Shown: positions 28,307 through 37,163, numbered from the stretch's first letter. The stretch: 64,000 nucleotides of DNA from Sphingomonas sp. IW22 (GCF_041321155.1 NZ_JBGGWB010000005.1:124001-188000); one strand, 5' to 3'. The notes: generated by a model not told the origin, from the letters alone. Made by a program: numbers and translations.

Positions 28307-30037
28307 ATGACGCTTTACGCACGCTTCACCGCCCATCTCGACCAGATCCTCGACGCGCTGACTGCTGACGGGACGCTGCCCGGCGACATCAACCGCCGCG
28401 CCGTCACCGTCGAGCCGCCCCGCGACGCCAGCCATGGCGACCTGGCCACCAACGCCGCCATGGTGCTGGCCAAGCCCGCAGGCACCAATCCGCGCGCGCT
28501 GGCCGAATCGATCGCCAAGCGGCTGGAGGCGCTGCCGGAGGTCGCCTCGGTCTCGGTCGCCGGACCTGGCTTCATCAATATGACGCTGACCGACGGGACG
28601 TGGCGCGACGAATTGCAGGCGATCCATGCCGCCGGCGATGGCTATGGCCGGTCCGATGCGGGCGCGGGCGTGACGGTGAATGTCGAATATGTCTCCGCCA
28701 ACCCGACCGGACCGATGCACATGGGGCATTGCCGCGGCGCCGTGGTGGGCGACGCGCTGTCCAGCCTGCTGGAGCATGTCGGGCACAAGGTGGTGCGCGA
28801 ATATTATGTGAACGATGCGGGTGGGCAGGTCGACGTCCTCGCCCGGTCGGCGCATATCCGTTACCGCGAGGCGTTGGGCGAGGACGTGGGGGCAATCCCC
28901 GAAGGGCTGTATCCCGGCGATTACCTTGTGCCGGTGGGGCAGGCGCTGGCCGCCGAATATGGCGACCGTTATGCCACGGCGCCCGACAGCGAGTGGCTGG
29001 CCTTGTTTCGCACGCGCGCCGTCGCGGCGATGCTGGAGCTGATCAAGGCCGATCTGGCGCTGTTGGGAATCCATCACGACGTGTTCGCGTCCGAGGCGGA
29101 ATTGCAGGCGGCCGGCAAGCCCGAAGCGGCTGAGGCGTGGCTGCGCGAACGCGATCTCGTTTACGACGGCGTGCTGGAAGCCCCCAAGGGCGAGACGCCT
29201 GAAGATTGGGAGCCGGTCGAGCTGCCGCTGTTCCGCTCGACCCGGTTCGGTGACGATCAAGATCGCCCGATCAAGAAGTCGAACGGCGCTTGGACCTATT
29301 TCGGGGCCGATCTCGCCTATCATTTCCAGAAGGCACAGGGCGCGGACCAGTTGATCGACATCTGGGGCGCGGACCATGCCGGGACCGTCAAGCGCATCGT
29401 CGCGGCGGTGCAGGCGCTGACCGAGGGTAAGACTCGCTTCGATGTGAAGCTGGTGCAGATGGTCCGCCTGTTACGCGCGGGCGAGCCGGTGAAAATGTCC
29501 AAGCGGTCGGGCAATTTCGTCACGCTGGCCGATGTCGTGCGCGAAGTGGGCAAGGACGTGGTTCGCTTCACCATGCTGACGCGCAAGGCCGACGCGCAGA
29601 TGGATTTCGATTTCGCCAAGGTGGTCGAGGCGTCGAAGGACAATCCCGTTTTCTACGTCCAGTACGCCCATGCACGCGTTCATTCGCTGCGCCGCCGTGC
29701 TGGCGAGGCGGGGATCGAACCGACCACCACGCCCGATCTGTCCCGCCTCGACACGGTGGAACTGGCGCTGGTGAAACGCATGGCCCAGTTCCCGCGCATG
29801 GTGGAGGGCGCGGCGCAGGCGCGTGAGCCGCACCGTATCGCCTTCTACCTCTATGACCTGGCAGCGGAGTTTCATGCAGCCTGGAACGCGGGCAATGACG
29901 ACCCGTCGCGCCGCTACGTGATCGCGGGAGATGCGCCGCTGACGCAGGCGCGTCTTTATCTGGCCGACGCGATCGGGCAGATCATCCGTTCGGGCCTGGC
30001 CATCATGGGTGTCGAGGCCGTCGAGGAGATGAAATGA
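28307..30037 (+). CDS. argS: arginyl-tRNA synthetase
   Basis: This class I aminoacyl-tRNA synthetase has 576 residues. The HIGH-type motif is ANPTGPMHMGHCRGAVVGD, the second is VKMSKRSGNF (KMSKS type), and the tRNA-binding DALR C-terminal domain is present. The N-terminal additional domain (Arg-tRNA-synt_1c N) starts at residue 1. Its stop overlaps the start of the SPOR gene by four bases (ATGA), indicating one operon argS-SPOR-nagZ-scpA-scpB, possibly continuing to tatABC. Confidence 0.97.
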   Translation: MTLYARFTAHLDQILDALTADGTLPGDINRRAVTVEPPRDASHGDLATNAAMVLAKPAGTNPRALAESIAKRLEALPEVASVSVAGPGFINMTLTDGTWRDELQAIHAAGDGYGRSDAGAGVTVNVEYVSANPTGPMHMGHCRGAVVGDALSSLLEHVGHKVVREYYVNDAGGQVDVLARSAHIRYREALGEDVGAIPEGLYPGDYLVPVGQALAAEYGDRYATAPDSEWLALFRTRAVAAMLELIKADLALLGIHHDVFASEAELQAAGKPEAAEAWLRERDLVYDGVLEAPKGETPEDWEPVELPLFRSTRFGDDQDRPIKKSNGAWTYFGADLAYHFQKAQGADQLIDIWGADHAGTVKRIVAAVQALTEGKTRFDVKLVQMVRLLRAGEPVKMSKRSGNFVTLADVVREVGKDVVRFTMLTRKADAQMDFDFAKVVEASKDNPVFYVQYAHARVHSLRRRAGEAGIEPTTTPDLSRLDTVELALVKRMAQFPRMVEGAAQAREPHRIAFYLYDLAAEFHAAWNAGNDDPSRRYVIAGDAPLTQARLYLADAIGQIIRSGLAIMGVEAVEEMK

Positions 30038-30789
30038 TGGCGCCTGTCGCCGGCGATCGCGTGCTGACGGATGAAGAGCGGCTCCCCTGGCTGGAAACGG
30101 TTGAGGAGACGTTTGTGGAACGCGCGCCGATGGGCCGCGTGGTCGTGATCGTCATTGCCGCGCTTTTGCTCGTCGGTGCGGCGGTCGGGGCACTTTACTG
30201 GTTTCAGGACCGTCCCGCGACCGGTGACGGTTCGGGGCAACTGATCGCCGCGCCGCCGGGCGACTACAAGATCAAGCCGGAAGAGCCCGGCGGCATGCAG
30301 GTCGCGGGAGAAGGCGACAGCGTGTTCAAGGCCAGCGATGGCGGCGAGATCGCCAATGGCTCGGTCGACCTGTCCGCCATTCCCGAAGCCCCGCTGGCAA
30401 CCGGTCCCCGGCCGGCGCCAGCCGCGATGTCGACGCCCAAGCCAGCCGCGACCCGCGTTTCCGAAGCCGTGCCGCCGCCATCCGGTCGTCTGGAGGCGGA
30501 AAAGCGCAACGTCGCTGTGGCAAAGGCACGGCCTGCCCCCGGCGGCGCGACCGGCGCGTTCGTCCAGATCGGCTCCTTCCCCAGTTCCGCCGCCGCGAAC
30601 ACCGCTTGGAAGCAGCTTTCGGGGCGTTTCAGCTATCTGGCCGCGCTGGGCCAATCGATACAGGTGGCTGAGGTCAATGGCCGCACCGTCCATCGCCTGC
30701 GCGTCGGCACCGGCAGCAATGCAGAGGCGCGGCAGGTGTGCGGCAAGCTGAAGGTCGCGGGCGAACCCTGTTTCGTCGTGGCGCAATAA
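30034..30789 (+). CDS. single-pass membrane protein with SPOR domain
   Basis: This 251-residue protein has a cytoplasmic N-terminus, one transmembrane helix (VVVIVIAALLLVGAAVGALYW, about 36-56), a long Pro/Ala-rich linker and a C-terminal SPOR domain (GAFVQIGSFPSSAAANTAWKQL onward). SPOR domains bind denuded peptidoglycan at the division septum. The position between argS and nagZ is typical of alphaproteobacteria and suits a cell-wall role. Confidence 0.9.
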   Translation: MMAPVAGDRVLTDEERLPWLETVEETFVERAPMGRVVVIVIAALLLVGAAVGALYWFQDRPATGDGSGQLIAAPPGDYKIKPEEPGGMQVAGEGDSVFKASDGGEIANGSVDLSAIPEAPLATGPRPAPAAMSTPKPAATRVSEAVPPPSGRLEAEKRNVAVAKARPAPGGATGAFVQIGSFPSSAAANTAWKQLSGRFSYLAALGQSIQVAEVNGRTVHRLRVGTGSNAEARQVCGKLKVAGEPCFVVAQ

Positions 30790-30833
30790 GGCGGGGGCTT
30801 TCGCGCCCGCCAAAGCGCGGCTAACCCGGCACC

Positions 30834-31838
30834 ATGCTGCCGGTCATCTATGGCTTGTCGGGCCTGACGCTCACGCCCGACGAGCGTGCCTTTTTCCGTG
30901 ATGCCGATCCGCTCGGCTATATCCTGTTCGGCCGCAACGTGAGCGACCGCGCGCAGTTGCGGGCGCTGACCGACGATCTGCGGGCCCTGTCCGGGCGCGA
31001 TGACCTGCCCATCCTGATCGATCAGGAAGGCGGGCCAGTCGCGCGGATGAAGCCGCCGGAATGGCCCGCTTTTCCCGCCGGTCCCGCCTTTGCCGCGCTG
31101 TGGAACGTCGCGCCCGCCTCCGCGATCGAAGCGGCGCGCGTCAATGCCCATGCCATCGGCCTGATGCTGAGCGAGGTCGGCATCACCGTCGACTGCCTGC
31201 CGCTGCTCGATGTGACGATGGCCGACACGACCCCCGCAATCGCCAGTCGCGCTTATGGCAGCGAGCCGATGCAGGTTGCCGCGATCGGGCGTGCTGTACT
31301 GGACGGGTTGCAGGCGGGCGGCGTGGTCGGCGTGGTCAAGCACATGCCTGGCCATGGGCGCGGCCGTGTCGACAGTCATTACGAACTGCCGCGCGTCGCC
31401 GCCAATGCGGACGCGCTGGCCATCGACATCGAACCCTTCCGCACACTGTCGCACGCGCCGATGGGCATGACCTGTCACTGCGTGTTCGATGCATGGGACG
31501 CAGAGCGCCCCGCGACGCTGTCGCCCACCGTGATCGAGGATGTGATTCGCGGCCAGATCGGCTTTGATGGCCTGTTGATGACCGACGATATCGACATGAA
31601 GGCGTTGAGCGGTACTGCCGGGGAGAAGGCGGGGGCCGCGTTGGCGGCAGGGTGCGATGTTGCCCTAGATTGCTGGGCGCGGATGGACGAGATGGTCGAG
31701 ATCGCCGGCAGGCTGACCCCCGCCGGGGAAAAGGTGATCGCGCGGCTGGATCGGGCCATGGCGATGCGCGTGGCACCGTCGGGGGACATGGCCGAGCTGA
31801 TTGCCAAGCGCGACGCGTTGCTGGCGCTGGCGACCTGA
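30834..31838 (+). CDS. nagZ: beta-N-acetylhexosaminidase NagZ
   Basis: NagZ is a cytoplasmic family 3 glycosidase that removes GlcNAc from muropeptides during peptidoglycan recycling. The 334-residue protein has IDQEGGPVARMKPP, the motif KHMPGHGRGRVDSHYELP (His/Asp acid-base dyad) and LLMTDDIDMKALSG with the nucleophile Asp. The length matches the family. It lies in the argS-scp run. Confidence 0.94.
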   Translation: MLPVIYGLSGLTLTPDERAFFRDADPLGYILFGRNVSDRAQLRALTDDLRALSGRDDLPILIDQEGGPVARMKPPEWPAFPAGPAFAALWNVAPASAIEAARVNAHAIGLMLSEVGITVDCLPLLDVTMADTTPAIASRAYGSEPMQVAAIGRAVLDGLQAGGVVGVVKHMPGHGRGRVDSHYELPRVAANADALAIDIEPFRTLSHAPMGMTCHCVFDAWDAERPATLSPTVIEDVIRGQIGFDGLLMTDDIDMKALSGTAGEKAGAALAAGCDVALDCWARMDEMVEIAGRLTPAGEKVIARLDRAMAMRVAPSGDMAELIAKRDALLALAT

Positions 31839-31881
31839 CCATCCCGTTGCGTTGGGCACCCGGCCCGTGCCAATCACGCAC

Positions 31882-32616
31882 ATGGCCGATGGCGACGCCG
31901 AAACACTGACGATTTCCTTGGAAAGCTGGGAGGGGCCGCTCGACCTGCTCTTGGGTTTGGCGCGAACGCAAAAGGTCGATCTGAAGGCGATTTCGATCTT
32001 GCAACTGGTCGAACAATATCTGGCCTTCATCGCCTCTGCCCGCGCGCTCAAGCTTGAGGTCGCGGCCGATTATCTGGTGATGGCGGCGTGGCTGGCCTAT
32101 CTGAAATCGGCGCTGTTGCTGCCGCGCGATCCCGAAGAAACGCCAAGCCCCGAAGAACTTGCGCTGCGGCTGACGCTGCGGCTGGAGCGGCTGAACGCGA
32201 TGCGAGAGGCAGGGGCAAGGCTGATGGCGCGCGATCGCATGGGCCGCGACGTGTTCCCGCGCGGTGCGCCCGAGGGGTTGCGGACGATCCGCCATACGCG
32301 TTGGGACGCCAATCTCTACGACCTGATCGCCGCCTATGGCCGGGTCAGCGCCCGGTCGCGACCGGTACTGCATGTCGTGCGCCAGCGGCCGGTGATGACG
32401 CTCGACACGGCCCTTGCGCGCGTGTCGGCGATGCTGGGCGAAACGCTGGACTGGACCGCGCTGTCGCATTTCCTGCCCGATGGGGGTGAGGCGCTGTGGC
32501 GGCGCTCGGCGCTGGCGTCGAGCTTTCTGGCGGCGCTGGAACTGGCGAAGCAGGGCCGGGTGGAACTGGAACAGGCCGGCCCATTCGCGCCGCTTTACCT
32601 GCGAGCGCTGGCATGA
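31882..32616 (+). CDS. scpA: segregation and condensation protein A
   Basis: ScpA is the kleisin subunit that links SMC dimers. The 244-residue protein has the N-terminal helix stretch WEGPLDLLLGLARTQKVDL, then ADYLVMAAWLAYLKSALLLP, and a winged-helix C-terminus (SFLAALELAKQGRVELEQ). ATG 31882 is chosen over an upstream in-frame ATG at 31801 that lies within nagZ. The stop overlaps the scpB start (ATGA). Confidence 0.93.
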   Translation: MADGDAETLTISLESWEGPLDLLLGLARTQKVDLKAISILQLVEQYLAFIASARALKLEVAADYLVMAAWLAYLKSALLLPRDPEETPSPEELALRLTLRLERLNAMREAGARLMARDRMGRDVFPRGAPEGLRTIRHTRWDANLYDLIAAYGRVSARSRPVLHVVRQRPVMTLDTALARVSAMLGETLDWTALSHFLPDGGEALWRRSALASSFLAALELAKQGRVELEQAGPFAPLYLRALA

Positions 32617-33191
32617 ATCGCCCCGATGAGACGGTCCGTGCGGTCGAAGCGATCCTGTTCGCCGCCACCGCGCCGCTTACGGTTGCGGAAATACGAGCGC
32701 ATTTGGGCGACAAGGCGGATATTGCCGCTGCGCTGAGGGTGTTGGAGGCGGATTACGCCGGGCGTGGTGTCGCGCTGGTTCGGCGCGGTGATCATTGGCA
32801 TTTCCAGACGGCGGGCGACCTGGCGCACATCCTGCGCCGCGACCGGGAGGACAGCCGCAAGCTGAGCCGCGCGGGGATCGAGACGCTGGCGATCATCGCC
32901 TATCACGAGCCCGTCACCCGCGCCGAGATCGAGGCGATCCGCGGGGTTCAGGTGGCCAAGGGTACGCTCGACGTGTTGATGGAGGCCGGCTGGGTGCGCC
33001 CCGCCGGTCGTCGCGAAGTGCCCGGACGACCATTGATGTATGCGACGACGCCGGGCTTCCTTGACCATTTTGGACTGGGCAGCCGACGCGACCTGCCGGG
33101 GATCGATGATCTGCGCGCTGCGGGCCTTCTCGATCCGGTCGACCTGGCATTCGAACAGACAGCGGTGGAAAAGGACGACGAGGCAGACTAG
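32613..33191 (+). CDS. scpB: segregation and condensation protein B
   Basis: ScpB is the dimeric winged-helix partner of ScpA in the SMC complex. The 192-residue protein contains RAVEAILFAATAPLTVAEI, the second winged helix SRAGIETLAIIAYHEPVTRAEIEAIRGV, and RPLMYATTPGFLDHFGL. The ATG at 32613 overlaps the scpA stop. The C-terminal tail is acidic. Confidence 0.93.
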   Translation: MNRPDETVRAVEAILFAATAPLTVAEIRAHLGDKADIAAALRVLEADYAGRGVALVRRGDHWHFQTAGDLAHILRRDREDSRKLSRAGIETLAIIAYHEPVTRAEIEAIRGVQVAKGTLDVLMEAGWVRPAGRREVPGRPLMYATTPGFLDHFGLGSRRDLPGIDDLRAAGLLDPVDLAFEQTAVEKDDEAD

Positions 33192-33218
33192 ATAGGTCGG
33201 ACCTCGAGGAGATTCGTC

Positions 33219-33440
33219 ATGGGTAGTTTCAGCCTGGTCCATTGGCTGGTGTTCGGCGTCATCGCGATCCTGCTGCTGGGTGGCGGCCGGTTCTCGAACC
33301 TGATGGGCGACGTTGCCAAGGGCATCAAGAACTTCAAAAAGGGCATGGCCGAGGAAGAGGCCGAGCCGACGCGCATCGAGGCACAGCGCGCGGCAGAGCC
33401 CGCTTACAAGACCGAAGAACAGGTGCGCGAACAGCGCTGA
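33219..33440 (+). CDS. tatA: Sec-independent translocase subunit TatA
   Basis: This 73-residue protein has a short N-terminus, a transmembrane helix ([17 protein letters not shown], about 6-22), an amphipathic helix ([17 protein letters not shown]) and a charged tail. It forms the Tat translocation pore. The helix pattern and the following tatB-tatC identify it as TatA rather than TatE. Confidence 0.94.
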   Translation: MGSFSLVHWLVFGVIAILLLGGGRFSNLMGDVAKGIKNFKKGMAEEEAEPTRIEAQRAAEPAYKTEEQVREQR

Positions 33441-33524
33441 CGCGACCGAGCCGGCCACGGGCATCCGCCCGGCGGCCGGTTTTGTTTTCCGATGCACGCG
33501 CCAAGGCGGGATTGACGGAGCGAG

Positions 33525-33920
33525 ATGCTCGATTTCAACATGAGCGAGATGATGGTCGTCGCCATCGTCGCGTTGCTCGTCATCGGTCCGAAGGACCTGC
33601 CAAAGGCCATGCGCTTCGTCGGCTGTTGGGTCGGCCGCGCGCGTGGCGTCGCCCGCCAGTTCCGGTCCGGCTTTGATTCGATGGTGCGTGAGGCCGAATT
33701 GGCCGAAATGGAAAAGAAATGGGCCGAGGAAAATGCCCGCATCATGCGCGAGCATCCGTCCGAGCCCGATCAACCGCCGGTTACGTCGGACCCTGTCGCC
33801 TTGCCCGCGCCGGATGAGTCAGGCGACCAGCCGCCCGTAACGGTCGAGCGGCCCGCGATCCACGACGATCCCGCGCCGCCGGCCGACCCGGTCACCGCTG
33901 ATCCAAAGGCGCAGTCGTGA
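33525..33920 (+). CDS. tatB: Sec-independent translocase subunit TatB
   Basis: This 131-residue protein has the TatB layout: MLDFNMSEMMVVAIVALLVIGP with a helix and a Pro near residue 22, then KDLPKAMRFVGCWVGRARGVARQF, and a long acidic, Pro-rich tail. TatB with TatC binds twin-arginine signal peptides. The stop overlaps the tatC start by four bases. Confidence 0.93.
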   Translation: MLDFNMSEMMVVAIVALLVIGPKDLPKAMRFVGCWVGRARGVARQFRSGFDSMVREAELAEMEKKWAEENARIMREHPSEPDQPPVTSDPVALPAPDESGDQPPVTVERPAIHDDPAPPADPVTADPKAQS

Positions 33921-34687
33921 ACGACATCGACGACACCCAGGCCCCGTTGCTCGAACATCTGGTCGAGCTGCGCCGCCGCATGCTGTTGTGCGTGGTGACG
34001 GTCTTCGTCGCCTTTGGCGTTTGTTACGGCTTTGCAGAAAATATCTTCGCCTTCCTTGTCCAGCCGCTGCTGGCCGCCGGGCAGGACAAGGTGATCTTCA
34101 CCCAGCTGTTCGAAGCATTTTTCGTTCGGGTGAAGGTGGCGTTTTTCGCCGCAATGATGATTTCCTTCCCCGTGCTGGCGATCCAGTTGTGGCGGTTCGT
34201 GGCGCCGGGGCTTTACCGCACGGAAAAGCGCGCGTTGCTGCCGTTTCTGCTGGCGACGCCGGTGCTGTTCACCATGGGCGCGGCGCTGGCATATTATGTG
34301 ACGATACCCGTCGCTTTGCATTTTCTGCTGGGATTTGAGGGTAATTTCGGCGGTATCCAGCAAGAGGCACTGCCGTCTGTCGGAAATTACCTGTCGTTCA
34401 TCATGCAGTTCCTGTTCGCGTTCGGCATTTCGTTCCTGCTGCCGGTGTTGCTGATGCTGCTGGAGCGCGCCGGCATTGTCACGCGCAAGCAACTGATTGG
34501 TGCGCGGCGCTATGCCATCGTTGCGGCGTTCGGCATTTCGGCGGTGCTGACCCCGCCCGACATCGGATCGCAGTTCCTGCTCGCGATCCCCATGATCCTG
34601 CTCTACGAACTGGCGCTGATTGGCATCTGGTTCACCGAGCGCAAGCGCGCCAAGGAAGCAGAGACGGAAGCAGGCGCGGCGGCCTGA
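33917..34687 (+). CDS. tatC: Sec-independent translocase subunit TatC
   Basis: This 256-residue protein has six transmembrane helices and the signature LLEHLVELRRRM at the start, the FFVRVKVAFFAAMMISFP stretch and GAALAYYVTIPVALHFLL. TatC is the receptor for twin-arginine signal peptides. A strong hairpin follows at 34691-34730. Confidence 0.95.
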   Translation: MNDIDDTQAPLLEHLVELRRRMLLCVVTVFVAFGVCYGFAENIFAFLVQPLLAAGQDKVIFTQLFEAFFVRVKVAFFAAMMISFPVLAIQLWRFVAPGLYRTEKRALLPFLLATPVLFTMGAALAYYVTIPVALHFLLGFEGNFGGIQQEALPSVGNYLSFIMQFLFAFGISFLLPVLLMLLERAGIVTRKQLIGARRYAIVAAFGISAVLTPPDIGSQFLLAIPMILLYELALIGIWFTERKRAKEAETEAGAAA

Positions 34688-34690
34688 TGT

Positions 34691-34730
34691 AAAAAGGGCC
34701 GCGGACCCGTGCTGGATCCGCGGCCCATTT
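34691..34730 (+). terminator. intrinsic terminator after tatC
   Basis: GGGCCGCGGA (34696-34705) pairs with TCCGCGGCCC (34717-34726) around an 11-base loop. An A-run (34691-34695) precedes and ATTTCTCT follows. It also lies just past the stop of the minus-strand entericidin gene, so it can serve both. Confidence 0.75.
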
Positions 34731-34746
34731 CTCTACCCGTCCGGGT

Positions 34747-34872
34747 TTAGTCGGCGACGTCTTCGACAGCCGAACCAGCCGACTGGACGTCGCGGCCGAC
34801 GCCTTCGACCGTGTTGCATGCGCTGACCATCAGCGCACCCGCGAACATTGCCAGACCCAAAAGCTTACGCAT
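34747..34872 (-). CDS. entericidin A/B family lipoprotein
   Basis: This 41-residue protein starts MRKLLGLAMFAGALMVSACN. The lipobox VSAC predicts a 23-residue mature lipoprotein NTVEGVGRDVQSAGSAVEDVAD-like in composition. Entericidins are small stress-linked outer-membrane lipoproteins. The ATG at 34872 follows GGAGG on the minus strand. It converges with tatC. An EcfG-like promoter lies upstream at 34906-34930, which fits stationary-phase or stress induction. Confidence 0.85.
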   Translation of the reverse strand: MRKLLGLAMFAGALMVSACNTVEGVGRDVQSAGSAVEDVAD

Positions 34873-34905
34873 CCCAACCTCCATCATAAGAACCTGTCGC
34901 TGCAA

Positions 34906-34930
34906 AATGCGGCGCGCGCGATTTCGTTCC
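34906..34930 (-). promoter_or_regulatory. EcfG-like promoter of the entericidin gene
   Basis: On the minus strand GGAAC (34930-34926) is followed after 16 bases by CATT (34909-34906). The EcfG consensus in alphaproteobacteria is GGAAC-N16/17-CGTT, so one of nine positions differs. The distance to the start codon, about 35 bases, is plausible. The ecfG gene itself lies 3.5 kb away. Confidence 0.4.
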
Positions 34931-34976
34931 GCGTGCGAAGCAGATGCTTGAAAGCGTTGACGATTTCGAAAAGGTA

Positions 34977-35025
34977 AAGGCCCGGAAACGTCGCCGGGGG
35001 GGTAGGGTCGACGTTTCCGGGCCTT
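34977..35025. terminator. 17-bp perfect hairpin downstream of the phyP-like gene
   Basis: The arm AAGGCCCGGAAACGTCG (34977-34993) is exactly complementary to CGACGTTTCCGGGCCTT (35009-35025), with a 15-base G-rich loop. On the minus strand the stem is followed by TTTACCTTTTCG, so it probably terminates transcripts of the histidine kinase that ends at 35122. It lies in the 249-base gap before the entericidin gene, where I see no further gene. Confidence 0.6.
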
Positions 35026-35121
35026 CATGTCATGAACGGCGAGAGCGGGGGGGCAAAAGGTCGCCGTTCGGGAAGCAGAACGTGCGCTCACGGTCACGGT
35101 TCCAGCGGCCGACGACTTTTT

Positions 35122-36738
35122 TCAGCTCGTGCGCATAACAGGCAGCGTGATCTCATATGCGCCGGCGAGGGGATCATGATGCAGCGGCGCCCGCAACTGG
35201 CGGGCCAGCCCGGTGACGACCCGCCCATAGCGATTGGCGAGCAACGCTTCCAGCGCCTCGGTCTGGATCAACGAGGCGGAAACGATGCGCAGGCGCCCCG
35301 TTCCTGACCCGTCGTCCTGCTCGCGCAATGAGATGCGGACCTGTGTTTCCGGGCTTGCGGTCATCGCCAACTCAAGCAGTTCAGTTACCAGAAACGCGAC
35401 GGCGACGGCCGTGTCCTGCGACACTGCCATAGGTTCGACGTCAAGCGTCACCGAAAAGCGATGCGCCGGTTCGGGCGCTCCCGCGCGGATGCCCGCAGCG
35501 AGTTCGCCAAGAACCGAACGCAGCTCTACCCCACGATTTTCCTCAAGCTCGGCAAAGTGATAGCGGTGCACGACCGCCAGCGCATCGACGCGCCGCTGGA
35601 TCGATGCATAGGCGGCGGCGGCCTCTGGCGTCGTGGCGCCGCGCGCGTGGAAATTGATCAGGCTGGCAATCACCTGAAGGTTGTTCTTGACGCGATGATG
35701 CACCTCACGCGTCAGCTTGGTCTGCCGCAACAGGCCCTCCGCAAGTCCCGCCTCATGCGCGACGACCGTGCGCGTCAGCGTGCGGAACGTGTCGCCCAGC
35801 TGGCGGATCTCTTGCGCGGGTACGGCGCCGTAATGGACCGGACCGAGCACGGTACCCGGCGCATAGGCGCTGACACTGGCGCGCAGTCGCCGCAACGGGC
35901 GGATCAGCAGTCGGTCTACGACGAACCAGGCGATGCCCGCCGCCAGCAGCCACATCAGGAGCGGCAGCAACGTCGTGACCACCAGCGGCGACGTGATCGG
36001 CGCGCCGCGCATCGTCATTTCGACGACGAGGCCCCGAACGCCCAATGGGGTGGCGGCGGTTTCGATGCGGCTGAGGATGCCGATTCCCGGTAGCGTGGCG
36101 AGATCCAGTTCGCCGTCGTCGCTGCGCAGCGTAATGCCATGGTCGGGAACGATCCCGCCCGGCCGCGCCATCGCCGCAAGGAATTGGCGGGGGAAATAGG
36201 CGGTGGCGACGCTGTCGCCGGTCGGGGTTGCAACCGACAGCGCCAACCCCTCATTCACGATTTGCGACCCGATTGCCTCGTTCCCACCGCGCGGCGGCGG
36301 CGCGACGGCTACACCCGATGGGAGGGGCGCGCCGCAAAGCAGACGGCCGTTCGCGTCAATGATAGCGAATTGCGCACCGGCAGCACGTTGCTGAGCAAAG
36401 GCGCCAGTCGCGCGGGCACAGGCGGGAGCATCGTTGGGATCGGCGGCCAGTGCGTCCATTGCCAGACGCAGGGCGTTCATGTCGCCGTTCAACTCGACGG
36501 TCAGCGCCCGTGCACTTTCGCCCAGCGCCATTCTCAACTGGGTGCGCGCTTCAAGATCGGCGGTTCGGGTCGTTTGCAGGGAGGCAAGCAGCGCGATGAA
36601 AGCCAGCGGCAGCAGCGCGCCACCCAAAATCAGGAAAACTCGCGCGCCCGTCGGCAGCCGGGCCAGCCAGCGCTCTCGCAATTGGGGATCGGTGCTGTCG
36701 TCGGAACTCGGCAAGCCAGGCGCATCGGAATTAGTCAT
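35122..36738 (-). CDS. phyP: PhyP-like sensor histidine kinase with degenerate ATPase domain
   Basis: This 538-residue inner-membrane sensor has a first helix FLILGGALLPLAFIALLASL (about 35-54), a periplasmic region of about 200 residues, a second helix (LLPLLMWLLAAGIAWFVV) with a HAMP-like linker, and a HisKA_2 dimerisation block EVHHRVKNNLQVIASLINFH whose His is the expected phosphosite. The ATPase part is degenerate. Where the N-box should be, it reads FLVTELLELAMTAS, and no DxGxG motif is visible. In Sphingomonas sp. Fr1, PhyP, a kinase-like protein of the same locus, acts as a PhyR phosphatase, which this fits. The gene symbol is by position and architecture. Confidence 0.75.
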   Translation of the reverse strand: MTNSDAPGLPSSDDSTDPQLRERWLARLPTGARVFLILGGALLPLAFIALLASLQTTRTADLEARTQLRMALGESARALTVELNGDMNALRLAMDALAADPNDAPACARATGAFAQQRAAGAQFAIIDANGRLLCGAPLPSGVAVAPPPRGGNEAIGSQIVNEGLALSVATPTGDSVATAYFPRQFLAAMARPGGIVPDHGITLRSDDGELDLATLPGIGILSRIETAATPLGVRGLVVEMTMRGAPITSPLVVTTLLPLLMWLLAAGIAWFVVDRLLIRPLRRLRASVSAYAPGTVLGPVHYGAVPAQEIRQLGDTFRTLTRTVVAHEAGLAEGLLRQTKLTREVHHRVKNNLQVIASLINFHARGATTPEAAAAYASIQRRVDALAVVHRYHFAELEENRGVELRSVLGELAAGIRAGAPEPAHRFSVTLDVEPMAVSQDTAVAVAFLVTELLELAMTASPETQVRISLREQDDGSGTGRLRIVSASLIQTEALEALLANRYGRVVTGLARQLRAPLHHDPLAGAYEITLPVMRTS

Positions 36739-36858
36739 TGGCAGATAGGCTAGCCCGTTTCGACCTCTGGGGGAATTGCTGTTGCAGCATATGGCGCATC
36801 ATTGGCGAGGGGGCCTGTCATGCGCCATGGTTCACCGCAATGCGCCCATGGTTCAAAT

Positions 36859-36880
36859 GCGGGAGGAATGTTGCTCCCGC
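36859..36880. terminator. short hairpin between nepR and the phyP-like gene
   Basis: GCGGGAG (36859-36865) pairs with CTCCCGC (36874-36880) around GAATGTTG. It lies just beyond the nepR stop on the minus strand. No T-run follows, so the effect is uncertain. Confidence 0.3.
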
Positions 36881-36907
36881 TGAAACATGTCGTGGTCGTT
36901 CGAACGA

Positions 36908-37048
36908 TCAGTCGAGCTTTTTTAGCAGTTCCAGAAGCTCATCAGGCACCTGTTCCTGAACGGCTTCGCGATAGACCGCGCGAAGTGCATCACCCACATT
37001 CTTTTCCTTATTCTGACCCTGCTTGGCCGGCTTCTTTTCCGAACGCAC
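36908..37048 (-). CDS. nepR: anti-sigma factor NepR
   Basis: NepR holds the sigma factor EcfG inactive until phosphorylated PhyR binds it instead. The core NVGDALRAVYREAVQEQVPD and ELLELLKKLD are the two helices of the family. I chose GTG 37048, which gives 46 residues and has AGGGGGAA directly upstream. The frame is open further up to 37306, but an EcfG-like promoter at 37164-37188 would place those codons outside the transcript. It is divergent from phyR, as in other sphingomonads. Confidence 0.88.
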   Translation of the reverse strand: MRSEKKPAKQGQNKEKNVGDALRAVYREAVQEQVPDELLELLKKLD

Positions 37049-37163
37049 GATTTCCCCCTGCTCCCCACGATGCCCTGGTCGGATCGCGGGTACGACAAAA
37101 TCCCGAGGTGCCTGAATCGCACCCCGATTCCCGATGCGCGCTAGCACATGTTCGGAGCGATGA

